Source: Methylocystis heyeri
Lineage (GTDB): Bacteria > Pseudomonadota > Alphaproteobacteria > Rhizobiales > Beijerinckiaceae
Direction: 5' to 3'
Assembly: GCF_004802635.2 (NCBI RefSeq)
Contig: NZ_CP046052.1
Coordinates: forward strand, 4,114,501 to 4,178,500
DNA: 64,000 bases
The notes under the pieces are model-generated. The model ran no database searches and was not told the DNA's origin. It worked only from the letters and a program-made list of their open reading frames with translations. Position 1 is the stretch's first letter. Each line of letters starts with the position of its first letter. Below, in pieces: positions 43,575 to 53,069 of this stretch. The position numbers and the translations under genes are program-made.

Positions 43575-46166
43575 ATGTTTCGCCAGCTCGATTATCAGGA
43601 CCGGACGGTAGCGACGCTCGACGCTTTTCTCGACCAGCTCAAGGCCAAGAAGGCGAAGACCGACAAGGTGGCCGCGCTCGCAGCGCAGGAGCCCGATCTC
43701 GGCCTCGTCGCGCCGGACTTCACGAAAGAAGCATGGGAGGCAATGAAGGCGGCCGGGAAATTGCCCGCCTCCCGCGATAATATTCCCTTCTCCCCGCGCG
43801 AGGACGGCTGCAGCCGTCCCGTGCCCAATGCTGTGCTGAAAGTGCCGACCGGCGGCGGCAAGACCTGGCTGGCGGTTTCGGCTCTTTCGCGGATCATGGG
43901 GCGTTATCTCGACCGCAACACCGGCTTCGTGCTGTGGATCGTGCCCAATGAGGCGATCTACACGCAAACGCTGAAAGCGCTGAAGGACCGCCAGCACCCC
44001 TATCGGCAGGCGCTCGACAGGGCCGCTGCCGGACGGGTGCGGATCATGGAAAAGACCGACCGCCTCGATGCGCGCGACGTGGAAACCAACCTCTGCGTCA
44101 TGCTGCTGATGCTGCAATCGGCGAATCGCGAAACCCAGGACTCCCTGAAAATGTTTCAGGACCGGGGCGACGTTCACGGCTTCTTTCCACCGGAAGGCGA
44201 GCAACAGGCGCACAAGGCGGCCATCGACCTCACGCCTAATCTATCCGCCTATGTCGGCCTGTTTCCGATGGTGAAGGACTCTCTCGGCAATGCGCTCCGG
44301 GTCATCCGGCCGGTTGTGGTGCTGGACGAGGGACACCGGGCCGTTTCGGACCTCGCTTTCGGCACGCTCTATGGCTTCAACCCCTGTTTCGTGCTCGAGC
44401 TGACGGCCACGCCGCAGGATGTACAACCCCGCGGCGGCCGCAGCCCGCGCGAAGGGCGATACGCCAATCTGCTGGTGGAAGTCACCGGACGGGAGCTGGA
44501 TCGGGAGGGCATGATAAAAATGCCCCTAAACCTCGACCCGCGCCAAGGCGCCGACTGGAAGGCCACGCTCAACGCCGCGCTGGCGAGGCTCGACGCCCTC
44601 GATATGCAGGCTCGCCGCCTGCAAGCCGACACCGGGCGCTATATTCGCCCGATCATGCTGATTCAGGTCGAACGCACCGGGGCCGATCAGCGCGAAAGCG
44701 GCCATATCCACGCCGACGACGTGAGAGACTGGCTGCTGACGGCCGGTTTCGACGCCGCGGAAATCGCAATCAAGACGGCGCAGCAAAACGACCTGAACGC
44801 CCCGGAAAATCAAGATTTGCTCGCGCCGACCAATCGCGTGCGGGCGATAATTACCAAGCAGGCCTTGCAAGAAGGCTGGGATTGTCCCTTCGCCTATGTG
44901 CTTTGCAGTCTTGCCGCGAGTTCCAACCTCAAGGCGATGACGCAGCTCGTGGGGCGCATCCTGCGGCAACCCGGCGCGTTGAAAACCGAGATCGAGGCGC
45001 TCGATGAGTGCCATGTGATCACCCATCACGCGGACACCGCGTCGGTGGTCGCGGCGATCAAGGGCGGCCTCGAACAGGACGGCCTCGGCGATCTGGTTTT
45101 GCGGGTGACGCAGGAAGACAAAGCCGGAAGCGGTCAGACAACCCGGACCATCAAGCGACGCCCGGCGTTCCAATCGACTGAAATCTACCTGCCCAAGGTG
45201 ATGCTGGCGGAGGGGACCGAGGTCCGCGATCTCGATTACGAAACCGACGTGCTGGCCGCCATCGACTGGCGGGGCTTCGATGCGGCTGCGCTGGCGAATC
45301 GTATCCCCGAAAATGCCCAAGCCGCGGAAAGCCAGCTTCAGAAGATCAGGCTGTCGGACGACGGCGAAGAGCTGTTTATCGGGGAAACGGTCGCCGCCAA
45401 CTCCGAAACCCTGAGATTCGATCCCGCGCACGCGGTGCGGATGATCTCGGACATCGTCCTAAATCCCTTCGTCGGCCGGGAAATCGTCGCGGGTACTGTG
45501 CGCCATCTTCGCGCCCGCGGCTTCGACGACGCAAAGCTCGGCCAGCTCGCCAGCCTGATCGTCGAAGAATTGCGCAAGGGGCTGGACGAGGCCCGCAATG
45601 GGCGGGCGGAAGCCCTGTTCAAGGCAGAGGTGGAAGCCGGGCGCATCCAGTTCAGGTTACGGCTCGACGGTCGCAACTGGCGCATGCCGTTCAGCGTGGA
45701 GACTTCGGAGCCGGAGAACGCCCGCCAATTGGTCAATCGGGCGGGCGGGCCATTGGAGAAGAGTCTGTTCTCGCCAATCTACGAAAACGAACTCAACGCT
45801 GATGAGAGCGACGTTGCGGTGTATCTCGACGGGGAGAAGACGCTGACGTGGTGGCACCGCAATGTGGCGCGGACGCAATATGGCATTCAGGGTTGGAAGA
45901 AGGCGAAGATATATCCCGACTTCATCTTCGCCGTTCACCGGGAAGGCGAAAACAAGCGGGTCGTGATTCTCGAAACCAAGGGCGATCAGCTGGATAACCT
46001 CGACACCGCATACAAACGGGAGGCGCTCGATTTCCTTTCCGGTCAATTCCAGTGGGATGACGCAACCCCGGTAGGAGAGTTGGAACTCGTGAAGGAAGGC
46101 GAGACAGTCGAGGGCACGCTAATTCTGATGAGCGAGTGGAAAGCAAAGCTTCCAGAATATTTATGA
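43575..46166 (+). CDS. Type III restriction enzyme subunit (Res)
   Basis: An 863-residue helicase-nuclease. Walker A is PTGGGKTW (near residue 91), the DExH box is DEGHR (near 251), and helicase motif VI-like MTQLVGRILRQPG lies near 455. The C-terminal endonuclease region holds PDFIFAV, then VILETKGDQ (near 780-805), a PD-ExK pattern. Together with Mod it cuts DNA carrying two unmodified, suitably oriented sites. GC content is chromosomal. Intact, so the system looks functional. Confidence 0.93.
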   Translation: MFRQLDYQDRTVATLDAFLDQLKAKKAKTDKVAALAAQEPDLGLVAPDFTKEAWEAMKAAGKLPASRDNIPFSPREDGCSRPVPNAVLKVPTGGGKTWLAVSALSRIMGRYLDRNTGFVLWIVPNEAIYTQTLKALKDRQHPYRQALDRAAAGRVRIMEKTDRLDARDVETNLCVMLLMLQSANRETQDSLKMFQDRGDVHGFFPPEGEQQAHKAAIDLTPNLSAYVGLFPMVKDSLGNALRVIRPVVVLDEGHRAVSDLAFGTLYGFNPCFVLELTATPQDVQPRGGRSPREGRYANLLVEVTGRELDREGMIKMPLNLDPRQGADWKATLNAALARLDALDMQARRLQADTGRYIRPIMLIQVERTGADQRESGHIHADDVRDWLLTAGFDAAEIAIKTAQQNDLNAPENQDLLAPTNRVRAIITKQALQEGWDCPFAYVLCSLAASSNLKAMTQLVGRILRQPGALKTEIEALDECHVITHHADTASVVAAIKGGLEQDGLGDLVLRVTQEDKAGSGQTTRTIKRRPAFQSTEIYLPKVMLAEGTEVRDLDYETDVLAAIDWRGFDAAALANRIPENAQAAESQLQKIRLSDDGEELFIGETVAANSETLRFDPAHAVRMISDIVLNPFVGREIVAGTVRHLRARGFDDAKLGQLASLIVEELRKGLDEARNGRAEALFKAEVEAGRIQFRLRLDGRNWRMPFSVETSEPENARQLVNRAGGPLEKSLFSPIYENELNADESDVAVYLDGEKTLTWWHRNVARTQYGIQGWKKAKIYPDFIFAVHREGENKRVVILETKGDQLDNLDTAYKREALDFLSGQFQWDDATPVGELELVKEGETVEGTLILMSEWKAKLPEYL

Positions 46167-46195
46167 CGTGGCGAGCGGCGGGGTCGCTTGTCCAG

Positions 46196-46474
46196 TCACT
46201 TCACAAATTTGATGGCCGCATAGACGAAGCCGCCCAGCGCGATCTGGGTTACCACCAGCCACCGCAAAATATCGACTTTTAGATTTGCGACTGAAGTTTC
46301 GATCTTGGCCTCGAGCCGCGTCTCGACTTCCCTCAAATCGCGCTTTGTGGCCAATTCCTGGCCGGTCGCCTCGGAGAAAGCCTCCGCTGCAGCCTTGGCC
46401 TGCGCATGGGTGAATCCGCCGGCTTCCAGCCTTTCGACGAATTTCAGCGCGTCGAATGCGACTGCGCCGCTCAT
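46196..46474 (-). CDS. DUF1640 (CCDC90-like) coiled-coil membrane protein
   Basis: A 92-residue protein: an N-terminal helical part (FDALKFVERLEAGGFTHAQA), a heptad-rich helix (TKRDLREVETRLEAKIET) and one C-terminal transmembrane helix (WLVVTQIALGGFVYAAIKF). This is the layout of bacterial DUF1640 proteins, related to mitochondrial CCDC90/MCUR1. Function in bacteria is unknown. It lies convergent to res and is probably not part of the restriction system. Confidence 0.8.
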   Translation of the reverse strand: MSGAVAFDALKFVERLEAGGFTHAQAKAAAEAFSEATGQELATKRDLREVETRLEAKIETSVANLKVDILRWLVVTQIALGGFVYAAIKFVK

Positions 46475-46626
46475 GGGTTCTCTTCCGAATTATCGCCCGC
46501 GTGTGGAGTTGCGGCAAGAGCGTCAAACCGCAGCGACACAGTTCGCTTGACCGTTTGGGAGAGACCCTCGGCGTCGAGCCGGAGGTCGCGAGGCTCCGCG
46601 GCCGGTCGGCCACGGAGCCTTTGAAG

Positions 46627-48765
46627 TTAATGTCCCATCGTGCAGGAAGCCTCTGAAGTGGTCGCGCTCTTGAGCGCGGGGATGGTCGTGACCGTATGGA
46701 CCGAAGTCTTGTGGGCGCTGGCTGCATCCGGCATCGTGTAGGCCCAGGTGCCGGAGCTGGAGTCCTTGTTGCAGCACCAGGACTTGCTCGACTGCGCAAA
46801 GGGCGGGGCGGCAGTATTGCCGTCGCACTGGACGTAGTAGGTGGTGTTCGTCGCCGTCGGAACGTTGCCCGTCATGCTGTTGTCCCATTTGGGGACGCCG
46901 GCGTTGACCTGCGGAATGGTGAATTCCGCGAAGGGCGGCGATTTATTGATCGTGAAGGTATAGGTTTGCGCCGGGCTCTTGTTGTCGATGAGGAACACGG
47001 GACAAGTCGAAGGATCGCGGGCGTTCATGATGAACGCCGGGTTCAATTCGTTGACCGGCTTGTCATGGACGGCATCGTTGACGCAGACGCGATAGCTGGC
47101 GAACTTGATCGCGGCGTTGGGATCATATCCCAGCGACACATTGATCGGTTGCTCGGCCGGGAACTGATTTTCCAGGTGCTTCACGCTTCCGACATCGACG
47201 ATATAACCCGTCGCCTCGGCCTGGATGTTGCCCACGGCGTCGTCGACCGAATAGGCATAGGCTCCAGGTATTTGCAGGTAGTTCTTGCCGTGAATGAGCT
47301 GCACCCAGGGGTTGAAGGCGTATTTCTCGTCGGGCAAAGTCCCATAATTGAGTTTGTCGAATTCCAGCTTGACCGCAAGATATTTGCTGTAGTCCTTCGG
47401 CTTCTTGTGGTCGTTCGGATCGGACCAGGTCCAGTAGCCGGGCGTGTTTTCGAGCAGATTATCTGCGGGTTGGCAACCGTAGCCCTTCCTTCCGGCGGCG
47501 TCCTCGGTCCACGGCGTCCATCCATAGATATGCGCGAGGTCGCCATTGATGGTTTGGCCGACGGGGGTTCCCGTGCAAAGTCCGCTTCTGAAGAGAGCCA
47601 GATAATTCTGGTAATTCGCCTGCAGCAGCGCCACGACATCGAGGAGAGCGTCGCAAAAAGTCGTATTTCCCTGGGGGCTGTGGGTGCAGGCGTGCGCCCA
47701 ATTCACCCCCTGGTCCTTCAGACTCTGTATGGCGGGCCAAAGCCTGTCCGGCCATTGCGGCGCAGGCTCGAGATCGGCGGGCGGGTTGGCGCCGGACAAT
47801 CTCGCAAACACTTCGAGCGGCGACGGCAGCTTGGGTACGATTTCCTTCGTTCCATCGGCGTATGTAAAGACGAAGCGCGGCCAGGCGTCGGCCCCGTATT
47901 TGGCGTTCTGGTCCTTCCAGAACTGATTGCCGAGGCTTCGGAAGCCGCCCGGGTTGGCCGTGAGCGATATCGGCGTGCCGACATAACCGACCTGGTCGTT
48001 GTTTTTTGGCCCCATCGCGGCCGGCCCATAGGCGACGTTGACGTAGCTCACGTCGAAATCGGCGTTACGCACGTCGAGGCGATTGGGCGGCGAATCATTG
48101 ACGACCTTCTGCTCCTGCCGGGCGCCCAGCGTGGCCTCCAGAAGCTGGCTCGGGCCGTATTTGGGGAAGGTGCCGTCGGTGTCGGTCACGAACTCCAGCG
48201 AGCAGGGGTTGTCGCGAGTGGACGAGCACGTCGGCCAGGTCGGGGCGGCCGCCGCCGACTTCATTTGCTTCTGATTCTTCCTCAGACTGCCATTGTAAAA
48301 CTCGGTATAGGCCCTCGGCGGCCTCGAGGTCGGACTGTAGAACAGCTGGATGTTCTGACCCTGCCACCATTCGGCAAACTGGTCGTTTGCCGTGGGGACG
48401 ACGGTCTGGGCCAATTGCGTATAGAGGGGAAGCGTTATTTCAACGCTGTGCCCCGGCGCGATGCCGGTGGTCGGATTGATGTAGATTCGATTGGTTAGTG
48501 TCGTGGGATAAGGATAGTTCCCTATTTGGCTGTTGGGCACCTTGCACCACGCCTGGAGCCAGATGTCCTTATCGGGCAAACCGACCTCGAACTCCGCGAA
48601 CAGGTACTGATCGGGGGTATCGTTGTAAATCGTGATCGTCTGGACAGGGGGCGCCGGGCACACGACTTGCGCCTTCGCCGGCGCGCTCGCGATCAGACAT
48701 GGCGCGAGAAAACAGGCCGTAAAAGCCGCTTTTGATTGTGGTCCGCTCTTCCAATACCAGGCCAT
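46627..48765 (-). CDS. Large secreted cysteine-rich protein, family not recognised
   Basis: A 712-residue exported protein. Signal sequence KAAFTACFLAPCLIASAPAKAQ, with GGAGCGGG before the chosen ATG (48789 is an alternative). The mature protein has at least 15 cysteines, spread in pairs, suggesting disulfides. The N-terminal 200 residues look beta-rich (TITIYNDTPDQYLFAEF; LQAWCKVPNS), and the segment DVSYVNVAYGPAAMGP is faintly reminiscent of thaumatin-like/GH64 glucanase proteins, but I cannot confirm this. Near the C-terminus are further beta-type segments (FAEFTIPQVNAGVPKWDNS). It follows the duplicated porin by 116 bases on the same strand. Confidence 0.7.
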   Translation of the reverse strand: MAWYWKSGPQSKAAFTACFLAPCLIASAPAKAQVVCPAPPVQTITIYNDTPDQYLFAEFEVGLPDKDIWLQAWCKVPNSQIGNYPYPTTLTNRIYINPTTGIAPGHSVEITLPLYTQLAQTVVPTANDQFAEWWQGQNIQLFYSPTSRPPRAYTEFYNGSLRKNQKQMKSAAAAPTWPTCSSTRDNPCSLEFVTDTDGTFPKYGPSQLLEATLGARQEQKVVNDSPPNRLDVRNADFDVSYVNVAYGPAAMGPKNNDQVGYVGTPISLTANPGGFRSLGNQFWKDQNAKYGADAWPRFVFTYADGTKEIVPKLPSPLEVFARLSGANPPADLEPAPQWPDRLWPAIQSLKDQGVNWAHACTHSPQGNTTFCDALLDVVALLQANYQNYLALFRSGLCTGTPVGQTINGDLAHIYGWTPWTEDAAGRKGYGCQPADNLLENTPGYWTWSDPNDHKKPKDYSKYLAVKLEFDKLNYGTLPDEKYAFNPWVQLIHGKNYLQIPGAYAYSVDDAVGNIQAEATGYIVDVGSVKHLENQFPAEQPINVSLGYDPNAAIKFASYRVCVNDAVHDKPVNELNPAFIMNARDPSTCPVFLIDNKSPAQTYTFTINKSPPFAEFTIPQVNAGVPKWDNSMTGNVPTATNTTYYVQCDGNTAAPPFAQSSKSWCCNKDSSSGTWAYTMPDAASAHKTSVHTVTTIPALKSATTSEASCTMGH

Positions 48766-48880
48766 CGCCCGCTCCGTTTGTTTTTTCATTCGAAAAGCCG
48801 CGCCGGCCCAGTCGCTGAAAGGCTGTTTCGGCGCAGCAAACCCGGCGCAAACCCAAGGAAGGCGCCGCTTTCGCCGCTGA

Positions 48881-50668
48881 TTAAAACTTCGCCACGATGG
48901 GAGCCGCCGACCCCCAATCGAAGTGATAGTTGACGCCGGCGCGCGCCAGTACGCCGTCATATTTCACACGGGTCGTCAGGCTATTGGCGAAGAGAACCGC
49001 GCCCGGGGCGCCGTTGACGAGACTGGTCCCGTTATAATCGAGCGCTCCCACGGGGCTCGCCCCGAAGCTTGCGGAGCCGAGGTCGTAATAGAGAGCCTCG
49101 GCCTTGAGGCTCCAGTTCGGCGTGAACATCCACTCGCCGCCGCCGCCGACGGTCCAGCCGGCGCGCGTGTCCGAATAGCTCCCGGTTCCGCCAAAGGTCG
49201 GATAGATCGTCGGCAGGCTGTCGGAGAAGGACAGCATGTTGGCGGCGGTCGCATGGACGCCGCCATAGGCGAGACCGCCCGTCGCATAGGCCAGCAAGGT
49301 CGGGGTCACGAGATAGCCGACCCGGCCGCGCACCGTGCCGAGCCAGTCGACGCCCGCGGCGACGGCGCCCGAGCCGGCGGCGGTTTCAAAGGCGCCGGAG
49401 GCGTCGGGTCCGAATCGCACGATTCCGGCGCGACCGCCCGCCCCCCGGATCGCGGAACCCTGGAGATCGGCTTCGAGTCCAATGACGAAGCTGGGGCTCC
49501 ATTGATAATTGTAGCCGATCTGCCCGCCGCCGACGAAGCCGGATTGATTGACGCTGGCGACGCCGGAATTGGCGATGGCGGCGAAGCCCCGCGGCGTCCC
49601 CCACGTAGGATCGGCGGCGATATTGTCGACCAGGGGAAAACCCGCGGTCGGGACGCCGTTGGTCCCGCCCCAGCCATAACCCGCGTTCAGGCCTGCGTAA
49701 AAACCGCTCCAGACGATCGGCCGCGCGGATTCCGGCGCTGGAGCCGCCGCCCCCCAATTGAAGTGATAGTTGACGCCGGCGCGCGCCAGCACGCCGTCAT
49801 ATTTCACTCGTGTGGACAGGCCGTTTGCGAACATGAGGGCGCCGGGGACGCCGGTGGAGAGATTGGTCCCGTCCGGGTCGAGCGCTCCCACGGGGCTCGA
49901 CCCGAAGCTTGCGGAGCCGAGATCGTAATAGAGCGCCTCGGCCTTGAGGCTCCAATTCGGCATGAACATCCACTCGCCGCCGCCGCCGACGGTCCAGCCG
50001 ACGCGCGTGTCCGAATAGCTCCCGGTTCCGCCAAAGGTCGGATAGATCGTCGGCAGGCTGTCCGAGAAGGCGAGCGCGTGGGCGGCGTTCGCATGGACGC
50101 CGCCATAGGCGAGACCGCCCGTCGCATAGGCCAGCAAGGTCGGGGTCACGAGATAGCCGACCCGGCCGCGCACCGTGCCGAGCCAGTCGACGCCCGCGGC
50201 GACGGCGCCCGAGCCGGCGGCGGTTTCAAAGGCGCCGGAGGCGTCGGGTCCGAATCGCACGATTCCGGCGCGACCGCCCGCCCCCCGGATCGCGGAACCC
50301 TGGAGATCGGCTTCGAGCCCGACGACGAAGCTGGGGCTCCATTGATAATTGTAGCCGATCTGCCCGCCGCCGACGAAGCCGGATTGATTGACGCTGGCGA
50401 CGCCGGAATTGGCGATGGCGGCGAAGCCCAGCGGCGTTCTCCACCAGGGATCGGCGGCGATATTGTCGACCAGGGGAAAAGCCGCGGTCGGGACGCCGTT
50501 GGTCCCGCCCCAGCCATAACCCGCGTTCAGGCCTGCGTAAAAACCGCTCCAGATCGGCGGCGGGGGAACATATTCAGGCATGCTCTTGCGCGATGGAAGG
50601 TCCGCGGCTGCCGCTTGGCCTCCGGCGAGCGCGATCGTTAAAATGGTTATTCGGAACTTCACGGCCAT
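48881..50668 (-). CDS. Outer-membrane protein with two fused Omp25/31-type barrels
   Basis: A 595-residue protein. Signal peptide ends QAAAADLP, then the family start WSGFYAGLNAGYGWGGTNG. The roughly 270-residue Omp25/31-type unit occurs twice (residues about 39-309 and 319-590), nearly identical, each containing GGGQIGYNYQWSPSFVVGLE-type strands and ending VNYHF(N/D)WG. The final residue is Phe, as needed for BAM-mediated insertion. Rhizobiales normally encode one such 8-stranded barrel per gene; two in one chain is unusual. GGAGAG lies 8 bases before the ATG. Confidence 0.88.
   Translation of the reverse strand: MAVKFRITILTIALAGGQAAAADLPSRKSMPEYVPPPPIWSGFYAGLNAGYGWGGTNGVPTAAFPLVDNIAADPWWRTPLGFAAIANSGVASVNQSGFVGGGQIGYNYQWSPSFVVGLEADLQGSAIRGAGGRAGIVRFGPDASGAFETAAGSGAVAAGVDWLGTVRGRVGYLVTPTLLAYATGGLAYGGVHANAAHALAFSDSLPTIYPTFGGTGSYSDTRVGWTVGGGGEWMFMPNWSLKAEALYYDLGSASFGSSPVGALDPDGTNLSTGVPGALMFANGLSTRVKYDGVLARAGVNYHFNWGAAAPAPESARPIVWSGFYAGLNAGYGWGGTNGVPTAGFPLVDNIAADPTWGTPRGFAAIANSGVASVNQSGFVGGGQIGYNYQWSPSFVIGLEADLQGSAIRGAGGRAGIVRFGPDASGAFETAAGSGAVAAGVDWLGTVRGRVGYLVTPTLLAYATGGLAYGGVHATAANMLSFSDSLPTIYPTFGGTGSYSDTRAGWTVGGGGEWMFTPNWSLKAEALYYDLGSASFGASPVGALDYNGTSLVNGAPGAVLFANSLTTRVKYDGVLARAGVNYHFDWGSAAPIVAKF
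48901..50553. repeat. In-frame tandem duplication (2 x about 813 bp, offset 840)
   Basis: 48901-49713 and 49741-50553 align at a constant offset of 840 bases with very few differences; whole 60-base lines are identical (for example 49321-49440 versus 50161-50280). Differences cluster in a few places such as 49051/49891 and 49231/50071. The linker between units encodes APAPESARPIV. Confidence 0.92.
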
Positions 50669-50712
50669 CGACAGTCTCTCCGTCCCCGCGGAATCGTACA
50701 ACTGGTTGAAAG

Positions 50713-50736
50713 TGACAATGTTTTTTTATACTGTCA
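50713..50736 (-). promoter_or_regulatory. Candidate promoter/operator of the double-barrel porin
   Basis: On the minus strand TTGACA is followed by an A/T-rich GTATAAAAAAACAT and TGTCA, so TGACA-N14-TGTCA is an inverted repeat overlapping a good -35 element, about 45 bases before the ATG. It could be a regulated promoter. No -10 element at ideal spacing stands out. Confidence 0.35.
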
Positions 50737-51153
50737 ATTCCTCTGAATAGAGGGGGTCATGGACGATAGTTGATCGAACGGCTTTGATTTTATTGACGGA
50801 GAATTGCTTTGATGGATGATCGCGCGCCGCGGCGGCTGCATTTGCCGCAAGCTGTTCAGGACCGCGCAATTCTGCCGCCGGGGTTGCAGTTGTGATACGG
50901 CTTCAGCGAGATCGCCGCGATCCGTGGAAGCAACCGCGCGCATAGCCGTGACCGTCGGGTCGACTCTCAGGTTGCATGGCGTACGATTCCCGGCCCAACT
51001 GCTCCTGATGTCGCGCGAGGGGGAAACGGGCAGGTCAGCCGGGAGGAAACGAAGCGAGGCCAAATCCAGGCGCATGGCGTTTTGCTTCGGCGCTCACCGC
51101 CGTTTTCGGGGTGTCGCAGACGCCAAAAATCTTTTATAAGTCTTTGAATTTAT
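50737..51153. other. Intergenic region upstream of the porin
   Basis: About 420 bases between the porin promoter and tRNA-Gly. It includes a 28-codon frame from ATG 50813 (MDDRAPRRLHLPQAVQ) that stops early; no support for a gene. The part before the tRNA is AT-rich (CTTTTATAAGTCTTTGAATTT). No riboswitch or terminator recognised. Confidence 0.4.
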
Positions 51154-51228
51154 TGGAGCGGGCGAAGGGAATCGAACCCTCGACATACAGCTTGGGAAGC
51201 TGTCGTTCTACCACTGAACTACGCCCGC
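51154..51228 (-). tRNA. tRNA-Gly (anticodon CCC)
   Basis: On the minus strand a 75-base cloverleaf begins GCGGGCGTAGTTCAGTGG and ends with an encoded CCA. Acceptor stem GCGGGCG/CGCCCGC, anticodon stem ACAGC/GCTGT with loop TTCCCAA, and T-loop GGTTCGATTCC are all present. Single gene, transcribed towards the porin-distal side. Confidence 0.95.
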
Positions 51229-51311
51229 GAAGCGGCGGCTTTTCCGTCGCCGCAATGAAAATAGCAGAAAGCCCGGCATTCAGCCAAGTCGTTTTCCGCG
51301 ACGGTCGCTTT

Positions 51312-51716
51312 TCACCGAAACTGACCCAGCGCAGGAATCGCGGCGACGATCTTGTCCACATTTTCCTTGCCGATGACCTGATCGGCGTGGGCGAAAATCT
51401 CCGAGGCGAGCTTCTGCATCTGGCTCATGTCGAGGCCGAGGCCCGACAATTTGCCGGCGAGCGCCATGATGTCGCCCTTGGCCCCGCCCATCAGGCCGCC
51501 GAGGCCACCGAGCAGCGAATCGAGTCCGCCGCCTCCGGGAGCCGCAGCCGCGGCGTCGATCGCCTCCTGAGCGCCCGGAACCTTGGCGAGCAATTCCGCC
51601 ACCGGGCCTTCCGGAAACTCCTTCTGGATGAAACCAAGCACATGGCCGATCGAGATTTTTGCCGTGTTCTCATCGAGGCCGACGGCGTCGCAGATGCGTT
51701 TGATCAAATCTTCCAT
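51312..51716 (-). CDS. DUF2780-like small helical protein
   Basis: A 134-residue soluble protein without signal peptide: N-terminal helices (MEDLIKRICDAVGLDENTAK), a Gly-rich middle (PGGGGLDSLLGGLGGLMGG), and a C-terminal helical part (GLGLDMSQMQKLASEIF). This arrangement resembles DUF2780 (VcgC/VcgE) proteins, whose function is unknown. Complete gene, 83 bases upstream of the tRNA on the same strand. Confidence 0.65.
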   Translation of the reverse strand: MEDLIKRICDAVGLDENTAKISIGHVLGFIQKEFPEGPVAELLAKVPGAQEAIDAAAAAPGGGGLDSLLGGLGGLMGGAKGDIMALAGKLSGLGLDMSQMQKLASEIFAHADQVIGKENVDKIVAAIPALGQFR

Positions 51717-51836
51717 GTGCGGAATCTCCTCAAAATGCCGCGTTCCTCGCGTGAGCGGCCAAGCGCTTTGTGGCCGCTGAGGGAGGCAAAAGCAAGGAGC
51801 CCTGGAGCGGGGGCGGCCATGGCTGCGCGCGTTGGT

Positions 51837-53069
51837 TCAGCCGGCGTCGAGCCCATAGAGCGTGTGCAGCGTCCGGACGGCGAGTTCGGTGTAGGCCGCG
51901 TCGATCAGAACCGAGAATTTGATTTCCGAGGTGGTGATGGCCCGGATGTTGATTCCCTTGTCGGCGAGGGCGCGAAAACCCTGCGCCGCGACGCCGGCGT
52001 GGCTGCGCATGCCGACCCCGATCGCCGAGACCTTGGCGACGTCTCTCGCGCCCGATATCGAGGCGAAGCCGACGCCGTTTTTGCCCTGCTCCAGCAATGC
52101 CCGGGCGCGGTCGTAATCCGCCGCGCCGACCGTGAAGGTCATGTCGGTCATGTTGTCTTCGGAGACGGTCTGGACGATCATGTCCACATTGATGCCGGCC
52201 TCCGCCAGCGGCATGAAGACCGCGGCCGCGACGCCGGGCTTGTCGGCCACGCGCCGCAAGGTGATCTGCGCTTCGTCGCGAGAGAAGGCGATGCCTGTGA
52301 CGACCTGGGCTTCCAAAATATCCTCCTCTTTGCAGATAAGCGTGCCGCTGCGGGGATTTTCCGGGTCGTCGAAGGAGGAGCGCACATAGGTCGGCACGTC
52401 GTGCACCAGCGCCACCTCGACCGACCGCACCTGCAGAACCTTGGCGCCCAGCGACGCCATCTCCAGCATTTCCTCGAAGGCCACTTTTTCCATGCGCCGG
52501 GCCTTGGGCACTACGCGCGGATCGGTGGTGTAGACGCCGTCGACGTCGGTGTAGATGTCGCAGCGGTCCGCCCCGATGGCCGCAGCCAGGGCCACCGCGC
52601 TCGTGTCCGAGCCGCCGCGTCCCAGAGTGGTGATCCGGCCGGTGGGCGCATGTATTCCCTGGAAGCCCGCGACCACCGCGACCTCGCCGCGGGTGAAGCC
52701 GCCGAGAATCCCTTTCGCTTCGATATCCTGGATTCGCGCCGCGCCATGGGCGTCGTCGGTGAGGACGGGGATCTGCCATCCCTGCCAGGAGCGCGCCGAA
52801 ATGCCGATTTTCTGCAGCGCTATGGCGAGAAGACCGGCGGTCACCTGCTCGCCCGAGGCCACGACGGCGTCGTATTCGCGCATGTCGTGGAGCGGCGCCG
52901 CCTCCTTGCACCAGGCCACGAGCTCGTTGGTCTTGCCGGACATGGCGGACACCACCACCGCGACCTGATGACCCGCCTCCACCTCGCGTTTGACGTGGCG
53001 TGCGACATTATGAATCCGCTCGACCGTGGCGACCGAGGTGCCGCCGAATTTCATCACCAGACGGGACAT
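51837..53069 (-). CDS. lysC: Aspartate kinase
   Basis: A 410-residue first enzyme of the Lys/Thr/Met pathway. It begins RLVMKFGGTSV and carries TTLGRGGSDTSAVALA in the kinase domain, then two C-terminal ACT domains (EAQVVTGIAFSRDEAQITL and AKVSAIGVGMRSHAGVA) that give feedback control by amino acids. ATG 53069 is the family start; an upstream extension to 53315 has no similarity. Confidence 0.96.
   Translation of the reverse strand: MSRLVMKFGGTSVATVERIHNVARHVKREVEAGHQVAVVVSAMSGKTNELVAWCKEAAPLHDMREYDAVVASGEQVTAGLLAIALQKIGISARSWQGWQIPVLTDDAHGAARIQDIEAKGILGGFTRGEVAVVAGFQGIHAPTGRITTLGRGGSDTSAVALAAAIGADRCDIYTDVDGVYTTDPRVVPKARRMEKVAFEEMLEMASLGAKVLQVRSVEVALVHDVPTYVRSSFDDPENPRSGTLICKEEDILEAQVVTGIAFSRDEAQITLRRVADKPGVAAAVFMPLAEAGINVDMIVQTVSEDNMTDMTFTVGAADYDRARALLEQGKNGVGFASISGARDVAKVSAIGVGMRSHAGVAAQGFRALADKGINIRAITTSEIKFSVLIDAAYTELAVRTLHTLYGLDAG

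Noticed and set aside
46696..48498. 600-codon open frame on the plus strand
   Set aside because: Antisense to the secreted protein gene, which has a signal peptide, RBS and natural composition.
50816..51139. 107-codon plus-strand frame upstream of tRNA-Gly
   Set aside because: No RBS, no recognisable domain, Arg/Cys-rich translation typical of non-coding GC-rich DNA.
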